Shown here: positions 34,486 through 43,241 of the stretch, piece after piece
Layout: each line of letters begins with the position of its first letter
How positions within the stretch are numbered: the first letter of the stretch is position 1
Assembly (NCBI RefSeq): GCF_027667425.1
Contig: NZ_JAQEGR010000009.1
Location: 62,001 to 126,000, forward strand
Origin: Fusicatenibacter saccharivorans
Lineage (GTDB): Bacteria; Bacillota; Clostridia; Lachnospirales; Lachnospiraceae
DNA: 64,000 bases
Reading direction: 5' to 3'
Translations under genes and position numbers: made by a program
Notes under the pieces: generated by a model
Seen by the model: only the letters and a program-made list of their open reading frames with translations
Databases searched by the model: none
Told to the model about the DNA's origin: nothing

Positions 34486-36351
34486 ATGCGAAACTGGTTT
34501 CGCGGACTGAAACTGAACCAAAAATTTACCGTAACAACGTTGATCTTTATTTTTATTCCGCTTTTTGGCATGATGTGCTTTGGGTTTAGGAGTATCAAAA
34601 AGAATGCCATAGATCATGGGGTAAATGAAGCAGTAACGGCAATAGATCTTACCTGTGCGGAGGTGAATGCAAAAGCGAATGCCTGCTCAATGGTTGTAGA
34701 TACGCTGCAGGAGTATGAACCGTTGGAAAAATATCTTCTTCATCTCAGGAGGGGAGAGGAGATCTCGGAGAGCTATTATCAGCAATTTCGAAACAACAGC
34801 ATCAGCATAATCGATAAAATGCAGGAGGCAATGCCAGATCTGTACCAGATCCATATTTTTGCCATGGCAGATGGTTTTCTGGAGCAGCAGCCGATCCTGT
34901 ATCAGAAGGAAAAGATGAAAAACTGCGCCTGGTACCGAAGCTATCAGGGCGGTGGACAGTGGTTTTTTGACATACAGGAAAAAAATATTATCTCCGGTAC
35001 AAAAAAAGAAGGTTCCCATTTGATGACTTATGTACGGGAACTGCGGGATCAAAGCGGAGGAAGGCTTGGCGTGATCGAGGTATCCATGCGTATGGCAGAC
35101 ATATTTCCCGAAATTTATCGATCCGGTGACAGCAGCTGGGCCTGCTTTGTTGATGAAAATTGGAATTTATATGACTGCGGAAAAACAGCGGCAGCCTGCA
35201 AATGGCAGTCCTATCGGGGGCTGATTCTGTTCCGGGCAGGAATCCGTGACAGAAAAGAGAGTCAGCAGAGCGCGGTGATTGACCGGAAAAACGTTGCAAT
35301 TGTGCTTCGGAAAGTCGATAAACTCAATGGAATGTTTGTAACACTGACCAATTTGGATGATGCAACCGGAAACATGATCAAACAGCAGCAGAGAATGCTG
35401 CTTGAATTTGCCGGCTTCGGGCTGCTTCTGATTGTGGTGGTCAATCTGATTGTGCGTGGCCTGCTGAAGGAGTTTTATGACGTCCTGTGTGAGATGCGTC
35501 AGATTGACAATGGAACAACAAAGATAAAGGTTTGTTACAGCGCAGAAGAGATGCGGGAAATGAGCTATGGTATCAACGGAATGCTGGAGAGAATTCAGAA
35601 ACAGAACGAGGAAAGCATCAAAAGGGAGGCAGCGCTGAAAGATACGGCAATCCGGGCAATGCAGAACCAGATTAACGCTCATTTTATTTATAATGTTCTG
35701 GAATCCATTAAGATGATGGCTGAGATTAATGAAGAGTATACGATTTCCGATGCGGTAACAGCACTTGGTGAAATGCTGCACTACAATATGCGCTGGAATA
35801 AATTTCTGGTAACCGTTCAGGATGAGATGAATTATATTCAGAACTATGTGGAACTGATGAATCTGCGGTATGATTTCACAATTACATTATCTGTTCAGAT
35901 ACCGGAAAATTTGTATCGGCAGGATATCCCCAAGATGTCTCTTCAGCCGATTGTGGAAAATGCAATCACACATGGAATTGAGGAGCTGGATGCAGACGCC
36001 GTCATTGAAATCAAAGGAATAGAGCATGAAAAGAGCTTTGAGATTGAAATCACAGATTCCGGAATAGGCATGTCAGAAAAGCAGCTTGCAATTCTGAGAC
36101 GTAAACTAAGAATGCGCCTGAATTCAGATACACAGCCGAAACATGGAATCGGGCTTCGGAATGTACAGGACAGAATCCACATTCAATTTGGAACAGAGTA
36201 TGGACTGTCAGTTTATACAAAAGAGCATTGCTATACGAAGGTGAGCATTCATCTTCCCATCACGAGGGGGAAATATTCTCCGATGGATCAAGAGGGTGAC
36301 GAGAAAGAGGAAGAAAAAGAAAATGAATACACTGCTGGTTGTAGAAGATGA
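34486..36351 (+). CDS. YesM-type sensor histidine kinase
   Basis: A 621-residue membrane kinase. A first membrane segment lies at about 17-37 (VTTLIFIFIPLFGMMCFGF) and a second at about 305-325 (LLEFAGFGLLLIVVVNLIV); a large extracellular sensor lies between them. A HAMP-like stretch, a PF06580 kinase domain with the phosphoacceptor in INAHFIYNVLE (His 399), and a HATPase domain (PIVENAITHGIEE, GIGLRNVQDRI) follow. It reports an extracellular signal, usually sugar-related in this family, to the AraC-type response regulator that overlaps its 3-prime end. It stands directly after the ABC importer, which it may control. Confidence 0.93.
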   Translation: MRNWFRGLKLNQKFTVTTLIFIFIPLFGMMCFGFRSIKKNAIDHGVNEAVTAIDLTCAEVNAKANACSMVVDTLQEYEPLEKYLLHLRRGEEISESYYQQFRNNSISIIDKMQEAMPDLYQIHIFAMADGFLEQQPILYQKEKMKNCAWYRSYQGGGQWFFDIQEKNIISGTKKEGSHLMTYVRELRDQSGGRLGVIEVSMRMADIFPEIYRSGDSSWACFVDENWNLYDCGKTAAACKWQSYRGLILFRAGIRDRKESQQSAVIDRKNVAIVLRKVDKLNGMFVTLTNLDDATGNMIKQQQRMLLEFAGFGLLLIVVVNLIVRGLLKEFYDVLCEMRQIDNGTTKIKVCYSAEEMREMSYGINGMLERIQKQNEESIKREAALKDTAIRAMQNQINAHFIYNVLESIKMMAEINEEYTISDAVTALGEMLHYNMRWNKFLVTVQDEMNYIQNYVELMNLRYDFTITLSVQIPENLYRQDIPKMSLQPIVENAITHGIEELDADAVIEIKGIEHEKSFEIEITDSGIGMSEKQLAILRRKLRMRLNSDTQPKHGIGLRNVQDRIHIQFGTEYGLSVYTKEHCYTKVSIHLPITRGKYSPMDQEGDEKEEEKENEYTAGCRR

Positions 36352-37771
36352 AAAATTGATTCGACAGGGAATCGTGGCGATGATCCGGCGAAGCAGCGTG
36401 CCGGTGGAGGAGATTCTGGAGTGTCGAAACGGAGAAGAGGCATTGGAGATTTTGAGAAAACAGAGGGTGGACGTCATGTTCACTGATATCCGTATGCCCA
36501 AAATGGACGGTCTGACACTGGTCAACAAAATGGAGGAGCTGTCACAGAAACCTGTTGTTATTGTTTTAAGTGGCTATGATGAATTTTCCTATGCGGTTGA
36601 AATGATGAAACATGGAGTTCGGGACTATATTTTAAAACCGATCAAGCGGGAGACGATAGAACAGCTTCTGGAAAATCTGGAACGAGAGCTTTCGGAGACC
36701 CGGGAAACGGAAGAAGAGGAAGAACGGTGCTTTTTAAATCAGCTCCGTTATCTGATGATGAATGCAGAAATGGCCGAAGAAAAAGAATGGATGGATATGG
36801 AAAGCAGGATCCGGCGCCACATCGGAAACGACAGCTTCCGGATCCTGCTGACCAGCAAGGCAAATGGGGAACGGTTTTCGAAATGCAGCGGAATTCTGCT
36901 GGAAGGCGTAGAAGGAGGAGTTCTGTATCTTCTGCCGGAACCGGAGGCAGAGCGGATCATGAAAGAAAAAGATGAGAGATTTTGTCTCGGAGTGGGAAAA
37001 GAACATCGTTCTGTGATGGAAATTCCAGAGGCATACCAGGAAGCACTGCTGGCCCGGGAAATGGCATTTATACAGAAAAATCCTGTGGAAGAATATCAGA
37101 AAAAATGTTTTGAGGAAAAGCCGGAGCTGGCACAGTTTCAGGAAAAATTTATTCTGCAGGTGCCAACGGACCGGGCAGATACTGTGCTGCGAAAAATGCG
37201 GAACTGGTATTTTGAGGCGGCGCATCAGAGGGTCTCCCCCTATCAGCTTCTGACAGTGACGGAAGCAATCTGCAAAGAACTGGATCTTTTTTACCGCATG
37301 CCGGAAAAACAGGAAAAATGTCCGCGTCCTCTGCAGTACCGTGATGCAGATCTGTTTCTGGATGCGTTTGAAGAATGGATACACGTTTACAGGGAAAGCC
37401 TGAAAAGTCAGACAGCCGGAAAAGAAAAAATGGAAGAGGCAATTTCATATATTCGGGAAAATTATGCAAAAGATCTGAATATGGCGATGGTATCTAACCA
37501 TATTTGCATGAATTATTCGCTGTTTTCAGCAGCGTTTAAAGAACATACCGGTGTGAATTTTGTGAACTATCTGAAGGAGATCCGCATTGCGGAGGCAAAG
37601 CGTCTGTTGATTCAAACAGAAGATAAAATTACGGAAATTGCCAAACAGGTTGGATTTGAAAATGATAAGCATTTCATGAAATCATTTAAAACGGCATGCG
37701 GCGTATCACCGTCTGAGTTCCGAAAAGATTACAAAATGGTTTCCAACGGAAAGGGAGGACAGGATGAGTAA
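36323..37771 (+). CDS. YesN-type response regulator (REC plus AraC HTH)
   Basis: A 482-residue protein. ATG 36323 is taken so that MNTLLVVEDEKLIRQG begins the receiver; an ATG 27 bases earlier would add only a lysine/arginine-rich stub. The phosphoacceptor is Asp 55 in FTDIRMPKMDG; the switch Ser/Thr and Lys lie in VLSGYDEF and YILKPIKRE. A long unclassified middle region leads to two HTH motifs near the end (LNMAMVSNHICMNYSLFSAA and EIAKQVGFENDKHFMKSFK with VSPSEFRK). It overlaps the kinase gene by 29 bases and the exporter gene by 8. Confidence 0.93.
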   Translation: MNTLLVVEDEKLIRQGIVAMIRRSSVPVEEILECRNGEEALEILRKQRVDVMFTDIRMPKMDGLTLVNKMEELSQKPVVIVLSGYDEFSYAVEMMKHGVRDYILKPIKRETIEQLLENLERELSETRETEEEEERCFLNQLRYLMMNAEMAEEKEWMDMESRIRRHIGNDSFRILLTSKANGERFSKCSGILLEGVEGGVLYLLPEPEAERIMKEKDERFCLGVGKEHRSVMEIPEAYQEALLAREMAFIQKNPVEEYQKKCFEEKPELAQFQEKFILQVPTDRADTVLRKMRNWYFEAAHQRVSPYQLLTVTEAICKELDLFYRMPEKQEKCPRPLQYRDADLFLDAFEEWIHVYRESLKSQTAGKEKMEEAISYIRENYAKDLNMAMVSNHICMNYSLFSAAFKEHTGVNFVNYLKEIRIAEAKRLLIQTEDKITEIAKQVGFENDKHFMKSFKTACGVSPSEFRKDYKMVSNGKGGQDE

Positions 37772-39521
37772 AGAAAAAGAAACCGGAAAAGAGAAGGGAA
37801 GAATCCGCCAGCTGGCGCGGTATTACATTCCATATAAGGGATTGTTTTTTACCGACATGTTTTTTGCAATGCTTGGAGCAGCCATTACACTGGTGATTCC
37901 ACTGATTGTACGGTATATTACGAGTACGGTTGTGGAAAAGCCGCTGGAGCAGGCAACGGGTGAGATTATCCGCCTAGGTATTCTGATGATTGCTATGGTT
38001 CTGGTTGAAATGTACTGTAACTTTTATATTGCCTATTACGGCCATGTGATGGGGGCGCGGATTGAGCATGATATGCGGAACGAGATCTTCGGCCATTATC
38101 AGAAGCTTTCGTTTGCTTTTTTCGATAACCAGAAGGTCGGCCATCTGTTGTCACGCATCACAAGCGATCTGTTCGATATCAGTGAGCTTTTACATCATGG
38201 GCCGGAGAATATTGTCATTTCGTTTATCAAACTGATCGGCGCGATGATTATTCTGTTTGTGGTAAATCCGATGCTGGCATGTGTGCCGCTTGTGGTTATT
38301 GTGGTGATGCTGCTGTTTGCGTTAGTGATGAACAGCCGCATGAAGAGTGCATTCAAGGAAAACCGCCGCAGAATTGCGGATATCAACAGTCAGATCGAGG
38401 ACAGCCTTTCGGGGATCCGTGTTGTCAAATCGTTTGGAAATGAGACAGAGGAGATGCGAAAGTTCAATGCGGGAAATGACCGTTTTGTCGATTCGAAGAA
38501 GGTCAGCTACCGCTATATGGGAATTTACAATTCGGGAATGGGAGCCTTTTCGACGCTGATTACCGTTATTTCGCTGATTGTCGGCGCATTGCTGATGACA
38601 GGTGGGAAGCTTGGGGCGGCCGATCTGGTTACCTTTCTTCTGTACATCAACAACTGCACAGATCCGGTGAAAAAGCTGGTGAACTTTACGGAGCAGTTCC
38701 AGAATGGTTATTCCGGTTACGAACGTTTCCTGGAAATTATGAGCATCGCACCGGACATCCAGGACAAGCCGGATGCACTGCCACTGAAGAATGTGCAAGG
38801 AGAAGTAACCTTTGAAAACGTTTCGTTCCATTATGAGGAGTCGAAGGAGAATGTGTTAAGCAATGTGAATCTGCATGTCCCGGCAGGAGACTATGTGGCG
38901 CTGGTGGGCAGCTCCGGCGCCGGAAAGACGACACTCTGTTCTCTGCTTCCGCGTTTTTACGATGTGACAGAAGGAAGGATTCTACTGGATGGAAAGGATA
39001 TCCGCGATGTGAAATTGAAGGATCTGCGCGATGAAATCGGTATTGTGCAGCAGGATGTGTACCTGTTTGCGGGAACGATCATCGATAACATTCGCTATGG
39101 CAGACCGGATGCGACCGACGAGGAGGTCATCCGCGCAGCGAAAGCGGCCAATGCACATGAATTTATCATGGAGCTGGCGGACGGCTACGACACCGATATC
39201 GGCCAGCGCGGCGTAAAACTTTCCGGTGGCCAGAAACAACGGCTTTCCATCGCCCGCGTATTCCTCAAAAACCCGCCGATCCTGATTTTCGACGAGGCAA
39301 CCTCAGCGCTCGACAACGAAAGCGAAAAAGTCGTCCAGAAATCTTTGGAACTTCTGGCGAAAGACAGGACAACCTTCGTGATTGCGCACCGGCTGTCCAC
39401 AATCCGGAATGCAAAGCGGATTCTGGTGCTGACGGAGAATGGAATTGCGGAGGAAGGCACACATAAGGAACTGCTCGCGAAAGGCGGGATTTATGCGCAT
39501 TTGTATGAGATGCAGTTTTGA
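37764..39521 (+). CDS. ABC exporter, fused membrane and ATPase domains (MsbA/LmrA-like)
   Basis: A 585-residue half-transporter that would work as a homodimer. Six membrane segments occupy the first 330 residues (LFFTDMFFAMLGAAITLVIP at the start). The ATPase follows, with Walker A GSSGAGKTT, Q-loop IVQQDVYLF, signature KLSGGQKQR, Walker B ILIFDEATSALD and the switch in VIAHRLSTI. It exports a lipid, drug or peptide. Its overlap with the response regulator shows that it is in the same operon, so the two-component system probably sets its level. Confidence 0.92.
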   Translation: MSKEKETGKEKGRIRQLARYYIPYKGLFFTDMFFAMLGAAITLVIPLIVRYITSTVVEKPLEQATGEIIRLGILMIAMVLVEMYCNFYIAYYGHVMGARIEHDMRNEIFGHYQKLSFAFFDNQKVGHLLSRITSDLFDISELLHHGPENIVISFIKLIGAMIILFVVNPMLACVPLVVIVVMLLFALVMNSRMKSAFKENRRRIADINSQIEDSLSGIRVVKSFGNETEEMRKFNAGNDRFVDSKKVSYRYMGIYNSGMGAFSTLITVISLIVGALLMTGGKLGAADLVTFLLYINNCTDPVKKLVNFTEQFQNGYSGYERFLEIMSIAPDIQDKPDALPLKNVQGEVTFENVSFHYEESKENVLSNVNLHVPAGDYVALVGSSGAGKTTLCSLLPRFYDVTEGRILLDGKDIRDVKLKDLRDEIGIVQQDVYLFAGTIIDNIRYGRPDATDEEVIRAAKAANAHEFIMELADGYDTDIGQRGVKLSGGQKQRLSIARVFLKNPPILIFDEATSALDNESEKVVQKSLELLAKDRTTFVIAHRLSTIRNAKRILVLTENGIAEEGTHKELLAKGGIYAHLYEMQF

Positions 39522-39542
39522 TGAAAATTTCATTAGTATGAC

Positions 39543-39576
39543 AGAAAGGCAGCGGAAGAGAAACCGCTGCCTTTTT
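39543..39576 (+). terminator. Rho-independent terminator after the ABC exporter
   Basis: AGGCAGCGG pairs with CCGCTGCCT across AAGAGAAA, followed by TTTTT. Confidence 0.92.
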
Positions 39577-39636
39577 TGACACTTTCTTATTTTCTTCATA
39601 CTCTATAAAGAACAGAAAATGAAAGAGGAACATGGT

Positions 39637-39906
39637 ATGGATTCATCCCGTATGAATCGCGGCTGCTGCGGTGCGAACAATATGCAGAACCGCCGCGCCG
39701 CTTCAAACAATATGGAACTGAAGATGGAACCAAGGAATTTCCCGCGGAAAATGCAGCATGTAGATCATATGATACCTGCAATGGCGTACGTTCCGATGCA
39801 GCGGTTTGAACAGATCTATGATCTTTCCACTGCATTAAAAAATGGAACCTTATTTCCGGAACTCTGTAAACCATTCTGTGGAAAGGGAGGAGGAGAGTGC
39901 CTATGA
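39637..39906 (+). CDS. cotJA: Spore coat protein CotJA
   Basis: An 89-residue protein. ATG 39637 lies 9 bases after GAGGAA and is preferred over ATG 39619. The conserved part reads MIPAMAYVPMQRFEQIYDLS followed by ALKNGTLFPELCKPF, the CotJA signature; the N-terminus is variable and rich in Asn, Arg and Cys. In Bacillus, CotJA and CotJC are inner spore-coat proteins made in the mother cell under sigma-E. Its stop overlaps the cotJB start. The presence of the cluster supports a spore-forming host. Confidence 0.93.
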   Translation: MDSSRMNRGCCGANNMQNRRAASNNMELKMEPRNFPRKMQHVDHMIPAMAYVPMQRFEQIYDLSTALKNGTLFPELCKPFCGKGGGECL

Positions 39907-40184
39907 TGCCGCAGATGCCATCCCGTGAAAAGCTGCTCGCCTGGATTGATCAGGTCAGCTTTGCTGTTGTTGAAATGAACCTTTACCTCGACACCCACCC
40001 GGAGGATGAAGATGCACTTGCCTTTTTCCGGGAAAAAGTGGAGCTTCGAAAAGAAGCACTGAAACAGTACGCCGAACAGTACGGTCCGCTCACGATCGAT
40101 ACCGCCAACGACCGCATGAGCCGTTCTTTCGAATGGGTTATGCAGCCATGGCCGTGGGAAGTCAACCGGAAAGGAGGGTGCTGA
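39903..40184 (+). CDS. cotJB: Spore coat protein CotJB
   Basis: A 93-residue protein. The ATG at 39903 overlaps the cotJA stop as ATGA and lies at a good distance from GGGAGGAGGA; a GTG at 39897 is less likely. The motif MNLYLDTHPEDEDALAFFRE and the C-terminal WVMQPWPWEV are typical of CotJB. It lies in the coat operon between cotJA and cotJC. Confidence 0.93.
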   Translation: MMPQMPSREKLLAWIDQVSFAVVEMNLYLDTHPEDEDALAFFREKVELRKEALKQYAEQYGPLTIDTANDRMSRSFEWVMQPWPWEVNRKGGC

Positions 40185-40187
40185 CGG

Positions 40188-40841
40188 ATGTGGAATTATG
40201 AAAAACGCCTCGAGTATCCTGTAAACATCACGACACCAAACCCCAAAATCGCCCAAATTATCATGAGTCAGTACGGTGGACCGGATGGAGAGATGGGCGC
40301 ATCCATGCGGTATCTCTCTCAGCGTTTCACAGCACCGAACCGAATTGTAGCAGGGGTGTTGAATGATGTTGGGACAGAAGAACTCGCACACCTTGAGATG
40401 GTTTCAACGATCGTTCATCAGCTCACCTGCAATCTTTCTCTGGAAGAAATTCAGAACTCTGGTTTTGCCAATTACTATGTAGACCACACAGCCGGAATCT
40501 GGCCGCAGGCGGCTGGCGGAGTTCCGTTTAATTCTTGTGAGTTCCAGTCGAAAGGTGATCCTTTGACAGATTTGTTCGAAGACCTCGCTGCGGAGCAGAA
40601 AGCCCGGTCAACGTATGATAACATCCTTCGTTTGGTAAAAGATCCTGAAGTTGCAGATCCGATTCGTTTCCTGCGGGCGCGTGAAGTTGTGCATTTCCAG
40701 CGTTTTGGTGAAGCACTGCGTTCTGTACAGGATGAATTGAATTCGAAGAACTTTTATGCGTTTAATCCGTCGTTTGATGCAAAGACTTTCTGTGCGGCAC
40801 CGCAGCCAGGGGCAGGTCAGGGGAATTGCTGCACAAGATAG
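40188..40841 (+). CDS. cotJC: Spore coat protein CotJC (manganese-catalase family)
   Basis: A 217-residue four-helix-bundle protein of the Mn-catalase/ferritin-like superfamily. It opens MWNYEKRLEYPVNI, has metal-ligand candidates in GTEELAHLEMVSTIVHQL (Glu and His) and in the later Glu-x-x-His of REVVHFQRFGEAL, and ends in a cysteine-containing tail. It may detoxify peroxide at the spore coat. AAGGAGGG precedes the ATG, and a terminator follows. Confidence 0.94.
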   Translation: MWNYEKRLEYPVNITTPNPKIAQIIMSQYGGPDGEMGASMRYLSQRFTAPNRIVAGVLNDVGTEELAHLEMVSTIVHQLTCNLSLEEIQNSGFANYYVDHTAGIWPQAAGGVPFNSCEFQSKGDPLTDLFEDLAAEQKARSTYDNILRLVKDPEVADPIRFLRAREVVHFQRFGEALRSVQDELNSKNFYAFNPSFDAKTFCAAPQPGAGQGNCCTR

Positions 40842-40874
40842 TAAATTAAAAATCAAAGAACAGCACACCACTGG

Positions 40875-40907
40875 AAAATCCCATCTGAAAAACAGGTGGG
40901 ATTTTTT
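40875..40907 (+). terminator. Rho-independent terminator of cotJABC
   Basis: AATCCCATCTG pairs with CAGGTGGGATT (one G-T pair) and is followed by TTTTTT. Confidence 0.88.
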
Positions 40908-41006
40908 GGGTTTACAGTAAGAAAATCTTATCCAGTCGTAAATCATTATCCCATCATAATATAGAAAAAAGACTTTCAAAAACAGAAAAGTCAGAAAGGA
41001 TGTTCC

Positions 41007-41177
41007 ATGGAAGCAATGAATTATGTAAAGCCCGAACTCATCGTCGTTGCGTTCGTGCTGTATTTTTTCGGTGTTGCTTTGCGGCAGGCACCGGATGCGG
41101 ACAGCAGGATGGAAAAATCAGTAAGCAGCCCATCCGCCATGGTAAAAAAACTGCAGAAGTGGTGCAACCAGAAATAG
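41007..41177 (+). CDS. Small membrane protein resembling the N-terminus of a phage-type holin
   Basis: A 56-residue protein, MEAMNYVKPELIVVAFVLYF at the start, then FGVALRQAPDADSRMEKS and a basic end KKLQKWCNQK. One membrane segment is predicted at about residues 9-26. The MNYVKPELIVVAFVLYFFGV stretch resembles the beginning of the Clostridia phage-holin family, but the later membrane segments are missing. AGAAAGGA lies 6 bases upstream. It could be a truncated holin gene or a genuine small membrane protein. It stands alone between cotJC and the phosphodiesterase gene. Confidence 0.5.
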   Translation: MEAMNYVKPELIVVAFVLYFFGVALRQAPDADSRMEKSVSSPSAMVKKLQKWCNQK

Positions 41178-41363
41178 AAAAAAGAATACTCAAAGACCCG
41201 GTTTTGTGTTATACTGGAAGATAGTTTAAAATGAACAGAAAGAAAAGAGCTTCAAAAAAGACTCGAAGTGTCAAATGTAAAATACAAAAGAGAAAAAATA
41301 AAGGTAATTTTTGCATACAGATTCATCGGGGGAATTGCGGCTGACAGGAGAGAACAACAGCAG

Positions 41364-43211
41364 ATGAGAAAAAAGGCAGTAAAAAATGCAGGAATGATAC
41401 GAATTTATCTGAATATGGCATGGAAACTTTTGCAGAAAAACCTGCTTAGCATCGTGATATTTGAGACGGTCTACCGCCTGTTTTCCAGCCAGCTGGTTTC
41501 AAGACTCGCCAATGCGGCGATCAACTTTTCCTTAAAACAGCTGGGAACGAGTTATATGACATCGGAAAACTTCAACAAGATCATGTTGCATCCGCTGACC
41601 CTTCTGTTGATTTTTGGAATTCTGCTTGTTTTCTTTTTCTGTATGCTGTTTGAAATCTATGCTGTCATGGCGGCTCTGGAGGCCTCCTGGAAACGAAAAC
41701 GGATTTCCGTTCCTGTCATGATGCTTGCCGGCGGAAGAGGAGCCGCACAGTTTGTGCGTGCCCGCCCGTGGACCTGGTTTTTCTACATGGCAGCGAGCTT
41801 CCCGTACCTTTGGCTGCACAGCAGCTACAGCGCCATCCGCAGTATGAAACTGCTTCAGGTTTCCCTGACGAAGATTTTCAATGCCTTCCCGGCATACTGG
41901 ATCCCTGTGGTGCTGACGATTCTGCTTGTCGCGTTCTCGTTTGTGTTTTCCTACACCATCCCGTTCCGGTGCATGATGACGGAAAAAGAGAAAAATACCC
42001 ATCTGCGGGTGCGCCAGACACTGGAAAAACGCGTGCTGCGTGAGCTTGGCATCAACGTCTTTTTCCAGGTGATGATTTTTCTGATTACGTGGGTTTTGTA
42101 TCTGATTTTCGGAACGGCTGTCGTTGCCTATGCAAAGCTGGTGAAAACGCCGTCTACCGTTGTCAGTACCGTCATCGTCTATGGTGACTGGGTCAAATCG
42201 ACGATGAGCCTGATCGGCGGAGCGTTCGGCCTTGTCGGAAGCATTACGTATCTGTATCTGATTTTTATCCGTTCCTCCCGAAAGGGCTACCAGAAGAGCC
42301 GGACAACGAAAAAGCCGAGCTCGAAGCTGGTACGCACCTTCTGCGGTCCGGTAACGGCGGTGGTTCTCACGATCGCCATGCTGGCGGGAGAAACGGTTTA
42401 TCTTGTATATGCCATGCGCGCAACACGTGCAGAGGCAACGGCTTCCTCCCAGTATATTTCGGTGTCAGCGCACCGGGGCGGAGCCAGAAAAGCACCGGAA
42501 AATACGATGAGCGCGATCAAATATGCAGTGGACAGCATGTCGGATTATGCGGAGATCGATGTACAGGAGACGAGTGATGGTGAGATTGTCCTTCTGCACG
42601 ACACAAATCTGAAGCGGACAACCGGTCTGAATGCCAGCATCTGGACCCTGACCTACGATGAAATCAGCCAGCTTGATGCCGGTGTACGATTCAACAAAAA
42701 ATTCCGCGGCGAGCAGATTCCGAAGCTGGAAGAAGTCATCGCGTACGCGAAAGGAAAAATCAACCTGAATATCGAAGTAAAATACAACGGCCACAACCAG
42801 AATATTGTCAAAAAAGTGGTGAAAATCATCGAGGACAATGACTTTGTGGATCAGTGTGTGCTGACTTCCATGAACTACAATTTCCTCAGGCAGGCAAAGA
42901 AAATCAATCCGGATATCAAGACCGGGTATACGATGAAAATGTCGTACGGAGGCCTGGAGGATATGGACGCGGCGGACTTCTTTTCTGTAAAATATACGTA
43001 CATCACAGAAAGCTTTGTAGAGCATGCGCACAGTCTTGGTAAAGAAGTCTGTGCCTGGACGCTGAATTATCAGGGAGATATGCAGCGGATGGTCAACTGC
43101 GGCGTGGACAACATTATCACGGACGATCCGGAGCTGGTGCGTAAGGTTATCCTCGGAACGACCGACCGAAATCCGGGCTTTGTCAGCCTGCTTGGCTATG
43201 CACTGAAATAA
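41364..43211 (+). CDS. Membrane-anchored glycerophosphodiester phosphodiesterase
   Basis: A 615-residue protein. ATG 41364 with AGGAGAG upstream is preferred; an upstream GTG at 41268 is possible. The first 365 residues are a membrane domain with about seven segments (GDPD membrane family). The C-terminal GDPD/TIM-barrel domain begins VSAHRGGARKAPENTMSAI, has EIDVQETSDGEIVLLHD with the metal-binding residues, LNIEVKYN, and ends with CAWTLNYQGDMQRMVNCGVD plus ITDDP. It cleaves glycerophosphodiesters or lipoteichoic-acid-like polymers at the cell surface. It precedes the ftsW-like gene by 30 bases. Confidence 0.93.
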   Translation: MRKKAVKNAGMIRIYLNMAWKLLQKNLLSIVIFETVYRLFSSQLVSRLANAAINFSLKQLGTSYMTSENFNKIMLHPLTLLLIFGILLVFFFCMLFEIYAVMAALEASWKRKRISVPVMMLAGGRGAAQFVRARPWTWFFYMAASFPYLWLHSSYSAIRSMKLLQVSLTKIFNAFPAYWIPVVLTILLVAFSFVFSYTIPFRCMMTEKEKNTHLRVRQTLEKRVLRELGINVFFQVMIFLITWVLYLIFGTAVVAYAKLVKTPSTVVSTVIVYGDWVKSTMSLIGGAFGLVGSITYLYLIFIRSSRKGYQKSRTTKKPSSKLVRTFCGPVTAVVLTIAMLAGETVYLVYAMRATRAEATASSQYISVSAHRGGARKAPENTMSAIKYAVDSMSDYAEIDVQETSDGEIVLLHDTNLKRTTGLNASIWTLTYDEISQLDAGVRFNKKFRGEQIPKLEEVIAYAKGKINLNIEVKYNGHNQNIVKKVVKIIEDNDFVDQCVLTSMNYNFLRQAKKINPDIKTGYTMKMSYGGLEDMDAADFFSVKYTYITESFVEHAHSLGKEVCAWTLNYQGDMQRMVNCGVDNIITDDPELVRKVILGTTDRNPGFVSLLGYALK

Positions 43212-43241
43212 ATGGAGGAAAACAATGGAGGTGGAAACTTC

